This document shows positions 23,796-32,254 of a stretch of DNA of 64,000 nucleotides, piece by piece. The position numbers and the translations under genes were made by a program. This stretch comes from DATATV01 sp035551355 (GTDB lineage Bacteria > Actinomycetota > Actinomycetes > Mycobacteriales > Pseudonocardiaceae): the NCBI GenBank assembly GCA_035551355.1, contig DASZNF010000021.1, positions 1 to 64,000 on the forward strand, read 5' to 3'. Each line of letters begins with the position of its first letter. The stretch's first letter is position 1. The notes beneath the pieces were generated by a model that was given only the letters and a program-made list of their open reading frames with translations, did not search any database and was not told the origin of the DNA.

Positions 23796-24743
23796 ATGAT
23801 CTTGGTGACCGGAGGTCTGGGATTCATCGGCTCGCACACCGTGCGGGCCCTGCTCGATCAGGGCCAGAGCTGCGTGCTGGTGCAGCGCCGGGCCGCCGAA
23901 CCGCCGGCCGACATCGCCGACCCCCGGGTGAGGGTGGAACGGGCCGATGTCGCCGATTACGCGGCGTTACAAGAGATCGGCGCCCGCCACGAGATCACCG
24001 GCATCGTGCACCTGGCCGGGTCCATGCCCTGGCCGCCCAGCCGGGACGAGCCGGTGCGGGCCACCCGCCAGGCCCTGAACGGGTTCCTCAACATCGTGCA
24101 GGCCGCCCAGGACTGGGGCGTGGCCCGGGTCGGCGTGGCCAGCACGATCGGCGTGTACGGCGGGGTCACCTCGGAGAGCCCGCTCGGTGAGGACCTGCCG
24201 CTGCCGATGACCGCGCCGCACCTGATCCCGACGTTCAAGAAGATCGGCGAACTGCTCAACGACTACCTGGGCGGCGTCACCGGCGTGCAGCTGGTCAACT
24301 ACCGGATCGGCGCGATCTGGGGCCCGCGCGGGCACGCCGCCGACCCGTTCTTCCCGGCCCCGCAGCTCATCCACGCCGCCGCCGGGGGCACCGCCCCGGA
24401 CCTGTCCGCGCTGCGCGCGCCGGTGTACGCCGAGGACGCGGTCGACCTGTGTTACGTGAAGGACTGCGGCCGGGCCATCGCCCTGCTGCAGTTGGCCGAC
24501 CGGCTCACTCACCGCACCTACAACGTCTCCGCCGGCCGGGCGACCACCAACGCCGAGGTGATCTCGGCGATCAAGAAGGTCGTGCCGGACGCGCGGGTCG
24601 ACCTACCCAGCGGCGGCACCGGTCCAGGCGGCTACCTCGACATCAGCCGCATCCGGCAGGACACCGGCTACCGCCCCGAATACGACACCGACGCCGCGGC
24701 CGCCGACTACCTCGACTGGCTGCGCGCGGGCCACGAGGTCTGA
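23796..24743 (+). CDS. NAD-dependent epimerase/dehydratase-like protein (extended SDR)
   Basis: This 315-residue extended short-chain dehydrogenase has an N-terminal NAD site ILVTGGLGFIGSHTVRALL and a conserved VASTIGVYGG strand. The usual YxxxK catalytic pair is not evident: the segment reads HLIPTFKKIGELLNDY, with no Tyr four residues before the Lys. So it may be an atypical or non-catalytic member. The gene is divergent from MarR and probably under its control. The substrate is unknown. Confidence 0.85.
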   Translation: MILVTGGLGFIGSHTVRALLDQGQSCVLVQRRAAEPPADIADPRVRVERADVADYAALQEIGARHEITGIVHLAGSMPWPPSRDEPVRATRQALNGFLNIVQAAQDWGVARVGVASTIGVYGGVTSESPLGEDLPLPMTAPHLIPTFKKIGELLNDYLGGVTGVQLVNYRIGAIWGPRGHAADPFFPAPQLIHAAAGGTAPDLSALRAPVYAEDAVDLCYVKDCGRAIALLQLADRLTHRTYNVSAGRATTNAEVISAIKKVVPDARVDLPSGGTGPGGYLDISRIRQDTGYRPEYDTDAAAADYLDWLRAGHEV

Positions 24744-24779
24744 TCACCGGCTGGGGCCAGGCGCGTCCGGCTTGGTCGA

Positions 24780-25517
24780 TCAACCGCGACGCAGGGACTC
24801 GAGGTAGCCGCGCAGCAGCTCGCCGGTGCGCCGGGAACTCCAGATCTCCAGCACCTCCGGATCGTCCGACGGGCGGGCGGCGTCCATCCGTTCCCGGGCG
24901 GGCCGCCGCAGCTGCCGCTTGGCCAGCGCGTACACCTCGTCCGGCACCGCCGCGAGCTGCTCCGCCTTGCGCAGGGCCGAGTCCAGAAGTTGATCCGGCT
25001 CGACGATCTCGTGCACCAGACCGACCGCCCGGGCCTGGTCCGCGGTCAGCCGCCCGGCGCCGAGCAGCAACGTCTCCAGCGCCGGGCCGACGGCGTGGCG
25101 CATGATCTCCAACGGGACGGTCGGAAACGGCACCCCGGCGGCCAGTTCGACCAGCCCGATCGTGCCGGCCGACATCAGCCGCGCCTCGCACGCGGCCGCC
25201 AGCACGCAGCCACCGGCCAGGGCGTGCCCGTTCACCGCGGCCACCACCGGCTTGGGGTGGCTGAACACGGCCAGCAGGGCCCGGCTCAGCGCGGGCAGGA
25301 ACCGCTCGACGTAGTTCGGCCCACCCTCGACGATCCGTTTCAGGTCCACCCCGGCCGAGAAGGCCGACCCGCTGCCGGTCAACACGATGGCCCGCGCGTC
25401 GGCGACCTGGGCCACGGCCTCCGGGATGGCGGTGAGCAGTTCCAGGTCCAGGGCGTTCACCGGTCCGTGCTCCAGCCGCAGCGCCGCGATCCCGTGGTGG
25501 TCCAGATATTCGATCAC
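24780..25517 (-). CDS. Enoyl-CoA hydratase/isomerase family protein
   Basis: This 245-residue crotonase-fold protein has GSGSAFSAGVDLKRI and NGHALAGGCVLAAACEARLM forming the oxyanion hole. The first catalytic Glu position reads IGLVELAAGVPF, so one acid is present. It acts on CoA thioesters. The GTG at 25517 begins MIEYLDHHG; a longer start at 25553 is possible. It lies 6-40 bp downstream of the acyl-CoA synthetase scar, so the original operon partner has been lost. Confidence 0.85.
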   Translation of the reverse strand: MIEYLDHHGIAALRLEHGPVNALDLELLTAIPEAVAQVADARAIVLTGSGSAFSAGVDLKRIVEGGPNYVERFLPALSRALLAVFSHPKPVVAAVNGHALAGGCVLAAACEARLMSAGTIGLVELAAGVPFPTVPLEIMRHAVGPALETLLLGAGRLTADQARAVGLVHEIVEPDQLLDSALRKAEQLAAVPDEVYALAKRQLRRPARERMDAARPSDDPEVLEIWSSRRTGELLRGYLESLRRG

Positions 25518-25558
25518 CGGTTCATCCTGGCCGATCCGCGGCCCCGGCACCACGCCCG

Positions 25559-25830
25559 TCAGCCACCGGAAGTGAGCACCTGGCGCAACGACTCCAGCAC
25601 CGCCGGGTCCTCGATGGCCGAGGGGACCGGCCCCTCGCGGCCGTCGGCGATGCCCCGCATACCGGCCCGGAGGATCTTGCCCGACCGGGTCCTGGGCAGC
25701 GCGTCGACCACGGACACCTGCCGGAACGCCGCGACCGGGCCGATTTCCTTGCCTACGGCGGCGATCAACTCGTCGCGCAGCCGGTCCGGGTCGATGTCCA
25801 CCCCACGGCCGAGTTCACCGCACCGCGCCC
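25559..25830 (-). pseudogene. 3' remnant of an acyl-CoA synthetase (PrpE/Acs type)
   Basis: The frame ends with VDALPRTRSGKILRAGMRGI then IEDPAVLESLRQVL, the C-terminal catalytic-Lys domain of acetyl/propionyl-CoA synthetases (Lys in RSGK). Homology fades upstream near DIDPDRL at about 25800, leaving fewer than 90 of some 630 codons. The break lies beside the start of the penicillin-binding-protein gene, so a deletion or insertion removed the rest. Confidence 0.8.
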
Positions 25831-25940
25831 TGACCCGCCGGCCCGAATCGTCATCACAATCGTGCTCCCACCGGCTTCTCCCACGTGGCAAGCTGATCCG
25901 GGTCGGGCGGTCAGCCGGGCGATCACGTGGGGGAACGGAA

Positions 25941-27554
25941 ATGAGTCCTGCGGGCAGGAGAGGTGTGCTGATCGGGGGCGTCGCGGTCATGGTCGCGATC
26001 GTGGTGGCCGGGGTGCTGACGCTGCTGAGCGGCTCCCCCGCGCCGGCGCCGAAGACCGCGGCCGGGGGCTCGGCCCTCGAACCGCCGGCCGACCCGAACT
26101 CCGCCGCCCAGCAGTACTTACAGGACTTCGCCGCGGGCGAGACCGGCAGCGCCGGCCGGCTCACCGACGACCCGGGCGACTCCGCGGCCGCACTGGCCGA
26201 CGCCTGGCGCAGCCTGTCTCCCAGCGAGGTCCAGACCACGTTGCGCAGCGTCAGCCCGCCCGCCGGGAACACGGCCACGGCCGCGTACAACACGGTCTGG
26301 ACGCTCAGCGCGGGCCGTCAATGGTCCTACGACGGGACGTTCGGCCTGGTGCTGACCGGTGGGGTGTGGCGGGTGCACTGGACACCCGCCGTGCTCCAGC
26401 CGACCCTGCAGACCGGGCAACGACTCGCGCTGCTGACCACCGCTCCCAACCAGACCGCGGTGGTCGACCGGGATGGCAAGCCCCTGGTGACCACCGGCCC
26501 GGCCGGGCCCCAGCTGACCGACCCGGTCGGATTCAAGCCCCTCAAGGACATTCTGGCCTCCCAGGCGAGCACCACTTCCAACGTCTTCGCCGTGCAGCGC
26601 GTCGACGCCGCCGGCCACAGCCTGCAGACGTTGTTCGGCAGCACCGGCGACCAGGTCAAGCCGCGTTCGGCCACGCTGAGCTCCGCGCTGCAGTCGGCCG
26701 CGCAGTCGGTGGTCGACGGGTACTCGGACGGTCCGGCCGTCATCGTGGCGATCCAGCCCTCGACCGGCGGGCTGCTGGCCGTGGCGCAGAACGGACAGAG
26801 CACGGCGTCCCCGTTCAGTGGCCTGTACGCGCCGGGCTCGACGTTCAAGATCGTGACCGCGACGGCGGCGCTGGAGAGCGGGATGGCGAACCCGGATTCC
26901 GCGCTGCCCTGCCCGCTCACCGCCCAGATCGGCACCCGCACCATTTCCAACGAGGGTTTCGCCCTGGGCACCACCTCGATGCGGGAGGCGTTCGCGAAAT
27001 CTTGCAACACCACCTTCGCCCAACTGGCCTCGCAACTGCCCGCGAACGGACTGGCCAACGCGGCCGACCAGTACGGCCTCAACGCCGACTTCGGCATCCC
27101 CGGGTTGAACACCCAGACCGGCAAGGTCGTTCCGGCGAGCAGCGCCAACGAGCAGGTCGAGGACGGCATCGGCCAGGGCACGGTACAGGTCAGCCCGTTC
27201 GGCGAGGCGCTGATGGCGGCGACCGTGGCGGCCGGGCACGCGGTCACGCCCCGGCTGTGGCAGGACGCGCAGACCGGCGTCACCACCGGTTACACCGCCC
27301 CGCCGGCCGGCGGGCTGGCCTCGCTGCGAACGATGATGCGGGCGGTCGTCACCGGGGGCACCGCGACCGGGCTGGCCGGTTCCGGCCCGGTCTACGGCAA
27401 GACCGGCACCGCGCAGTTCGGCAGCGGCGACGAGGCCCACGGGTGGTTCGTCGGCTATCGCGGCGATCTGGCCTTCGTGGTGTTCCTGGAGAGCTCCAAC
27501 GATTCCAGCCCCGCGGTTACCCTGGCCGCTCAGTTCCTCGCCAAGGTGAGCTGA
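25941..27554 (+). CDS. Penicillin-binding protein (class B, MecA-N/NTF2-like plus transpeptidase)
   Basis: This 537-residue cell-wall transpeptidase has an uncleaved N-terminal anchor (VLIGGVAVMVAIVVAGVLTL), an NTF2-like MecA N-terminal domain (about 55-160), and a penicillin-binding domain with SxxK as STFK, SxN as SCN, and KTG as KTGTAQ. It is built like the mycobacterial lipoprotein-type PBP (Rv2864c family). It would cross-link peptidoglycan outside the membrane and may tolerate beta-lactams. The ATG at 25941 follows GGGGGAACGGAA. It stands alone, with a terminator-like hairpin after it. Confidence 0.92.
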   Translation: MSPAGRRGVLIGGVAVMVAIVVAGVLTLLSGSPAPAPKTAAGGSALEPPADPNSAAQQYLQDFAAGETGSAGRLTDDPGDSAAALADAWRSLSPSEVQTTLRSVSPPAGNTATAAYNTVWTLSAGRQWSYDGTFGLVLTGGVWRVHWTPAVLQPTLQTGQRLALLTTAPNQTAVVDRDGKPLVTTGPAGPQLTDPVGFKPLKDILASQASTTSNVFAVQRVDAAGHSLQTLFGSTGDQVKPRSATLSSALQSAAQSVVDGYSDGPAVIVAIQPSTGGLLAVAQNGQSTASPFSGLYAPGSTFKIVTATAALESGMANPDSALPCPLTAQIGTRTISNEGFALGTTSMREAFAKSCNTTFAQLASQLPANGLANAADQYGLNADFGIPGLNTQTGKVVPASSANEQVEDGIGQGTVQVSPFGEALMAATVAAGHAVTPRLWQDAQTGVTTGYTAPPAGGLASLRTMMRAVVTGGTATGLAGSGPVYGKTGTAQFGSGDEAHGWFVGYRGDLAFVVFLESSNDSSPAVTLAAQFLAKVS

Positions 27555-27562
27555 TCACCGCG

Positions 27563-27592
27563 GTGCGGGGCCCCGGATTCGAGGCCCCACCG
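27563..27592 (+). terminator. Terminator-like hairpin after the PBP gene
   Basis: GGGGCC (27567-27572) pairs with GGCCCC (27583-27588) around 10 nt, with one more pair possible outside. It lies 12 bp past the stop codon. The stem is short, so confidence is modest. Confidence 0.45.
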
Positions 27593-27734
27593 GTCAGCCA
27601 CGTCGAACAGCCCAACTCGGTAGCACTCGGCCGTCGCATAGACCGACACGATGTTGACGCCGTCGGAGTACGGACTGACCACATCCGCGGCCGGCGTGGT
27701 GGTCCCGGGGCCGGAGGTCGCTCTTCCGGTGGCG

Positions 27735-27959
27735 ATCTCCCTGGCCGACCTGCCCGAGGAGAAGATCCGGGCGATACTGCACGAGGTCGAGTACGCCTCG
27801 CTGGTGCAGCAGCCGGTGCCCGGCCGGTACCGCATGCACGACCTGTTTCGCCTGTACGCCACCGACATCGCCCAGCACGACCTGTCCGACGACGCGGGCG
27901 AGGCGGCGCCGCGGCGGGTCCTGGACTGCTACGTCCACGCCCCGAACACCGCGTCCTGA
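27735..27959 (+). pseudogene. Scar of an NB-ARC/SARP-type regulator
   Basis: The frame LADLPEEKIRAILHEVEYAS then LVQQPVPGRYRMHDLFRLYA and RRVLDCYVH matches the winged-helix region after NB-ARC ATPase domains in AfsR/SARP regulators. No ATPase or DNA-binding domain precedes it, and it stops at 27957. It is a relic of about 75 codons. Confidence 0.65.
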
Positions 27960-27987
27960 CCAACGGGCCCGCCTACGGAGGAGAGAA

Positions 27988-28518
27988 ATGACGGCCGTGA
28001 CTTCCGATTCGTGCCAGGTCGAATTCGACTTCCGGTTCGGCTGGTGCCGGATGCGCCTGGACGTGGCCGGAATCTCGGCCACCTACCGGGCCACCTCGAT
28101 CGTCGACTCCTTCGGCGCCCTCGCCTACGCGGTCGCCACGGTGGCCGCTGGCGCGATGACCGCCTCGGCCCTGTGGGGCGACGAACCCGGAGGGGTCTTC
28201 CTCGATCTGTCGACCAGCGGGCCGCACTACGTCGGACTGGTCGTGGCCGGGCTGGATTCACCGGGCTGGATCACGCCCGAGTCGCCGCCCTGGACCCCGG
28301 TGCGGGGCGCGGTCCTGACCAACGCGATCATCCCGCGCGAGGTCGCCCTGCGCGCATTCCACACCGGGTTCTCCTCGGCCCTGGACCGCGTGTCCGAGCA
28401 CGGCCGGATCGAGGGCTGGGGTCATCGCTTCCCCACCGCGGCGCTGGCCGCGATCGACGCGACAACGGCTCGGGGCCGAGGACCGGTCCCGGCCGACCCG
28501 ACACGGAGGCCCGGCTGA
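27988..28518 (+). CDS. Uncharacterised 176-residue protein
   Basis: I do not recognise a named family. The protein starts MTAVTSDSCQVEFDFRFGWC and has alternating hydrophobic strands (RLDVAGISATYRATSIVDSF), an alanine-rich helix and a charged helical C-terminus. The ATG follows a strong GGAGGAGAG site, so it is probably expressed. The piece directly downstream is an RHS-repeat scar; genes placed like this often encode immunity proteins of RHS toxins, but nothing in the sequence proves it. Confidence 0.65.
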   Translation: MTAVTSDSCQVEFDFRFGWCRMRLDVAGISATYRATSIVDSFGALAYAVATVAAGAMTASALWGDEPGGVFLDLSTSGPHYVGLVVAGLDSPGWITPESPPWTPVRGAVLTNAIIPREVALRAFHTGFSSALDRVSEHGRIEGWGHRFPTAALAAIDATTARGRGPVPADPTRRPG

Positions 28519-28525
28519 CCCCGGT

Positions 28526-28662
28526 CACCACCGAGGAGGGCCAGGTCTGGCGCTACGAGTACGACGCGGCGGCGGAACCTGGGTGCGGGAAAGCGACTTC
28601 GCCGGATCCACAGTGGACTACGAGAACGACGCGACCGGCCAGATCGTGGCAGTCGTCCAGAT
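28526..28662 (+). pseudogene. RHS/YD-repeat protein scar, frameshifted
   Basis: GQVWRYEYDAA in one frame continues as TWVRESDFAGSTVDYENDAT in the next, together matching the YD-repeat pattern of RHS toxins (YEYDAAG...V...D..G..V.YE.D..G). A single frameshift and loss of both ends mark it as dead. Confidence 0.65.
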
Positions 28663-28684
28663 CGTGACGGTCGTCCAGATCAGT
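28641..28684. repeat. 18-bp tandem repeat
   Basis: AGATCGTGGCAGTCGTCC is followed directly by AGATCGTGACGGTCGTCC and a third start AGATCAG. It lies at the end of the RHS scar. The stretch from here to 28903 holds no supported gene. Confidence 0.6.
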
Positions 28685-28903
28685 CTCCGCGCCAGGCCGC
28701 GTGCCTCGATCGCCGGCCCCGAACCAGCAGTGCCGCGCCCCGGTTCTCCAGCACCCGCCGGGGCGACAATCCGATCAGGTAAACCGGGCTCCGAGCCGCG
28801 GGGCGACGATGACATCCGGCTCCCCGGGCTGGCCGCATCGTGATTGACATCGGCGGCACGGTCGATCACGATGCGATCGGTGTCCACTCGTTCGGCGACG
28901 CCG

Positions 28904-31900
28904 ATGCCGGAGCCGAGCACTGTCCTGGTCGCCAACCGCGGTGAGATCGCGGTCCGGATCATCCGGGCCGTACACGAGTCGGGCGGCCGGTCCATCGCCA
29001 TCCACCCCGCGGACGACGCCGACTCGCTGCACGTGCGCCGGGCCGACCTGGCCGTGCGGATCCCCGGTGTGGGTCCGGCGGCCTATCTCGACATCGACGC
29101 GATCGTGCGGGCGGCGCTGGACTCGGGCGCCACGGCCCTGCATCCCGGTTACGGTTTCCTGAGCGAGAATTCCGGCCTGGCCCGCCGTTGCACGGAGGCC
29201 GGGATCGTTTTCGTCGGGCCGTCGGCCGAGGTGCTCGATCGGTTCGGCGACAAGGCCCGCGCCCGGGCCTACGCCCGCGAACGCCAGGTTCCGGTGCTCC
29301 CGGGCACCCACGAGCCGACCACCCTGGACCAGGTCGCAGCGTTCGCCGCCGAGCACGGCGCGGTGATGATCAAGGCCCTGGCCGGAGGCGGCGGCCGCGG
29401 CCTGCGCGCGGTCGACCACCCCGACCACCCCGACCAGCTCGCCGATGCCTACGCGCAGGCGAGCGCGGAGGCCCGCACGGCGTTCGGCGACGGCGCGGTG
29501 TACGTCGAGAAGCTGGTGCCGCGCCCCAGGCACATCGAGGTGCAGATCGTGGGTGACGGCACGGGTGCGGTGGTCGCTCTGGGCGAGCGCGACTGCGGAA
29601 TCCAGCGACGGCACCAGAAACTGGTCGAGGTCGCGCCCAGCCCGTGGCTGCCGGACGCGCGGCGCGCGGAGATCGCGGCGGCCGCGGTCCGGCTGGCTTC
29701 CGGCGTCTCCTATGCCGGGCTGGGCACCTTCGAATTCCTCGTCGACGACGCGGAATTCTGGTTCATGGAAGCGAATCCGCGCCTTCAGGTCGAGCACACC
29801 GTCACCGAGGAGGTCACCGGCGTCGACCTGGTGGCCGCCCAGCTCGCGGTCGCGGGCGGTGCCCGGCTGGCCGATCTCGGCCTGGACGAGCCGCCCGGCG
29901 TCCGGGGCGTGGCCATCCAGGTCCGGGTCAACGCCGAGACGCTCGATGCGAACGGCGCCCCTGTCCCGAGTTCGGGCGTGCTGAGCCGGTTCGAGCTGCC
30001 GTCCGGGCCAGGCGTCCGGGTCGACACCCATGGTTACTCCGGTTATCGCCTGAGCCCGCGCTATGACTCCTTGCTGGCCAAGGTGATCGGGCACGGCGCG
30101 AACCTGGCCCAGGCCACCGCCCGCACCGCCGCGGCCCTGGCCGAACTGGCGGTGGCGGGCGTGGCGACCAATGCCGGCCTGCTGCACGGCATCGTGACGG
30201 CCGAGGCGTTCCAGGCCGGCCCATGGGACACCGGCTTCCTCGCTGACCACCTCGACGAACTCCTCGCCCACCGCGGGCCCGACACGATGATCGAGAACGG
30301 TCACGCCGCGGACAGCCAGGTGGTCGAGGTGCCCGCCGGGGCCGCCGCCATCGTGGCGCCTACCCCAGGTGTGGTGCTGCGCCTGGACATCCAGCCCGGC
30401 AGCGTGGTGGCGCCAGGTCAGGCGGTGGCTGTTCTCGAGGCGATGAAAATGGAGCACGTCATCCGCGCACCAGCCGGAATGCGGGTCGACGTGCTCGCGG
30501 CCGGCACCGGTGACGTCGTCCCGGCCGACACCGTCCTCGCCTACGGCACCCCCATGGACTCCCTGTCTCCCAACGAACTGTCTCCCAACGAAAATCCACC
30601 ACCGGCCGATGAGGGCGACTGGTCACCCGAGCTGGCCGAGATCGAGCGGCGCCGGGCCCTCGCCCGGAACATGGGCGGTGCGGCCAAGGTCGCCCGCCAG
30701 CACGCCGACGGCAAACTCGACGCCCGCCAGCGCATCGCCGCGCTGGCCGATCCCGGCTCGTTCGCCGAGATCGGCGCCCTCACCGGCTTCACGCCCCGCG
30801 ACGACCACGGCCCGGAACCGGCTTTCACGCCCGCCAACTTCGTGGCCGGGACCGCCCGCCTCGACGGTCGCAAGGTCGTCCTCGGCGTCGACGATTTCAC
30901 GCTGCGCGGCGGGTCAGGCGACGCCGCCATTCACGCCAAGCAGGTGTTCGCCGAGGAGTACGCCCGCGAGATGCGGCTGCCGGTGGTGCGGTTGCTGGAC
31001 GGGGCCAGTGGCGGCGGCTCGGTGAAGATGGCCACCGACGCGGGCTACACCTACGTGCCGGTCAATCCGGCGTGGGACGCGGTGGTCGACAACCTCTCAC
31101 TGGTGCCGGTGGTGGCCGCCGCGCTGGGCCCGACGGTGGGTCTGGGGGCGGCGCGGCTGGTGATGTCGCACCTGTCGATCCTGGTCGAGGGCATCGGCCA
31201 GCTGTTCACCGCGGGCCCGCCGGTGGTGCTGGGCGGCACCGGCGAGCGACTGTCCAAAGAGGAGCTCGGCGGCGCGGATGTCCATCGCACCAATGGTTCG
31301 GTCGAACGCATCGTCCCCGACGAGCGGACCGCGTTCGCCACGATCCGCCGTTTCCTGTCCTACCTTCCGGGCAGCGTTTTCGATCTCCCACCGGTGACCG
31401 GGTCACCCGATCCGGCCGACCGGCGCGAGGAAGCGCTACTGCAAGCCGTCCCCCGCAACCAGCGGCGCCCCTACGACATCGACACCATCCTCGACGCGGT
31501 GTTCGACGCGGGCTCGGTCTTCCGCTACGCCGACTACGGCGGGGGCAGCCGCACGGCGCTGGCCCGGCTGGACGGTCACCCGGTCGGCGTGCTCGCGGCC
31601 GATCCGGCCCAGGGCGCCACCATGTCGGCCGAGGGGGCGCTGGCCGTGACCCGGTTGGTGGATCTGTGCGAGACCTTCCATCTACCGCTGGTCAGCCTCA
31701 CCGATCAGGCCGGGATGACCATCGGATCGGCCGCCGAACGCGCGGCCACGATCCGGCACGGCGCCCGCGCCATCACCGCCGTCTACCAGGCCCGGGTGCC
31801 GCAGTCCGAGCTGATCATCCGGCGGGTCTACGGGGTCGGCGGGGCCGGGATCATCAACCGGCACCGGGCCGGTCGCAGCTGGTCCTGGCCGTCGGGCGAC

Positions 31901-32164
31901 TGGGGTTCGCTGCCGTCCCGGGGCGGTGTCGAGGCCGCGTTCCGGGCCCGGATCGAGGCGGCCCAGGACCCGGCAGCCGAACTCGACCGGCTCACGGCCG
32001 AAGTGGCCGCCGTGACCTCGCCGTTCCGCACGGCCGAACGGTTCGGCGTGCAGGACATCATCGACCCGCGGGACAGCCGCGCCCTGCTGTGCGACTGGGT
32101 GCGCGACGCCTACCGACTGCTGCCCGAACTGCTCGGCCGACCGGCGTTCGGCACCCGCCCCTGA
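28904..32164 (+). CDS. Single-chain biotin-dependent acyl-CoA carboxylase (BC-BCCP-CT)
   Basis: This 1086-residue enzyme joins three activities usually on separate chains. An N-terminal biotin carboxylase (about 1-450) starts TVLVANRGEIAVRIIRA and has the ATP-grasp loop KALAGGGGRGLR and the Cys-containing ERDCGIQRRHQKL. A biotin carrier domain has VLEAMKMEHVI, biotin Lys near 515. A carboxyltransferase (about 560-1086) has GGSVKMATDAG and RVYGVGGAGI. The layout matches long-chain acyl-CoA carboxylases of mycobacteria. It makes carboxylated acyl-CoA extender units from an acyl-CoA, bicarbonate and ATP. The start is uncertain: ATG 28904 begins just before homology but lacks a ribosome site. Confidence 0.92.
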   Translation: MPEPSTVLVANRGEIAVRIIRAVHESGGRSIAIHPADDADSLHVRRADLAVRIPGVGPAAYLDIDAIVRAALDSGATALHPGYGFLSENSGLARRCTEAGIVFVGPSAEVLDRFGDKARARAYARERQVPVLPGTHEPTTLDQVAAFAAEHGAVMIKALAGGGGRGLRAVDHPDHPDQLADAYAQASAEARTAFGDGAVYVEKLVPRPRHIEVQIVGDGTGAVVALGERDCGIQRRHQKLVEVAPSPWLPDARRAEIAAAAVRLASGVSYAGLGTFEFLVDDAEFWFMEANPRLQVEHTVTEEVTGVDLVAAQLAVAGGARLADLGLDEPPGVRGVAIQVRVNAETLDANGAPVPSSGVLSRFELPSGPGVRVDTHGYSGYRLSPRYDSLLAKVIGHGANLAQATARTAAALAELAVAGVATNAGLLHGIVTAEAFQAGPWDTGFLADHLDELLAHRGPDTMIENGHAADSQVVEVPAGAAAIVAPTPGVVLRLDIQPGSVVAPGQAVAVLEAMKMEHVIRAPAGMRVDVLAAGTGDVVPADTVLAYGTPMDSLSPNELSPNENPPPADEGDWSPELAEIERRRALARNMGGAAKVARQHADGKLDARQRIAALADPGSFAEIGALTGFTPRDDHGPEPAFTPANFVAGTARLDGRKVVLGVDDFTLRGGSGDAAIHAKQVFAEEYAREMRLPVVRLLDGASGGGSVKMATDAGYTYVPVNPAWDAVVDNLSLVPVVAAALGPTVGLGAARLVMSHLSILVEGIGQLFTAGPPVVLGGTGERLSKEELGGADVHRTNGSVERIVPDERTAFATIRRFLSYLPGSVFDLPPVTGSPDPADRREEALLQAVPRNQRRPYDIDTILDAVFDAGSVFRYADYGGGSRTALARLDGHPVGVLAADPAQGATMSAEGALAVTRLVDLCETFHLPLVSLTDQAGMTIGSAAERAATIRHGARAITAVYQARVPQSELIIRRVYGVGGAGIINRHRAGRSWSWPSGDWGSLPSRGGVEAAFRARIEAAQDPAAELDRLTAEVAAVTSPFRTAERFGVQDIIDPRDSRALLCDWVRDAYRLLPELLGRPAFGTRP

Positions 32165-32200
32165 CGCAACCGGTCCCTGACGCAACCGGCCTTGACCGCA

Positions 32201-32235
32201 ACCGAGCCCGGCCGATCGGACCGGCCGGGCTCGGT
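32201..32235. terminator. Terminator between carboxylase and katG
   Basis: ACCGAGCCCGGCCG (32201-32214) pairs perfectly over 14 bp with 32222-32235 around a 7-nt loop. It separates the convergent carboxylase and katG genes. Just before it, CTGACGCAACCGG occurs twice in tandem with a third degenerate copy (32161-32205). Confidence 0.85.
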
Positions 32236-32254
32236 GTCCACAACGGACCGAAGA

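Noticed and set aside
28690..28850. Possible universal-stress-protein scar on the minus strand (VYLIGLSPRRVLENRG)
   Set aside because: Only about 20 residues look like a family, and they need a frameshift to join anything upstream. Too weak to list.
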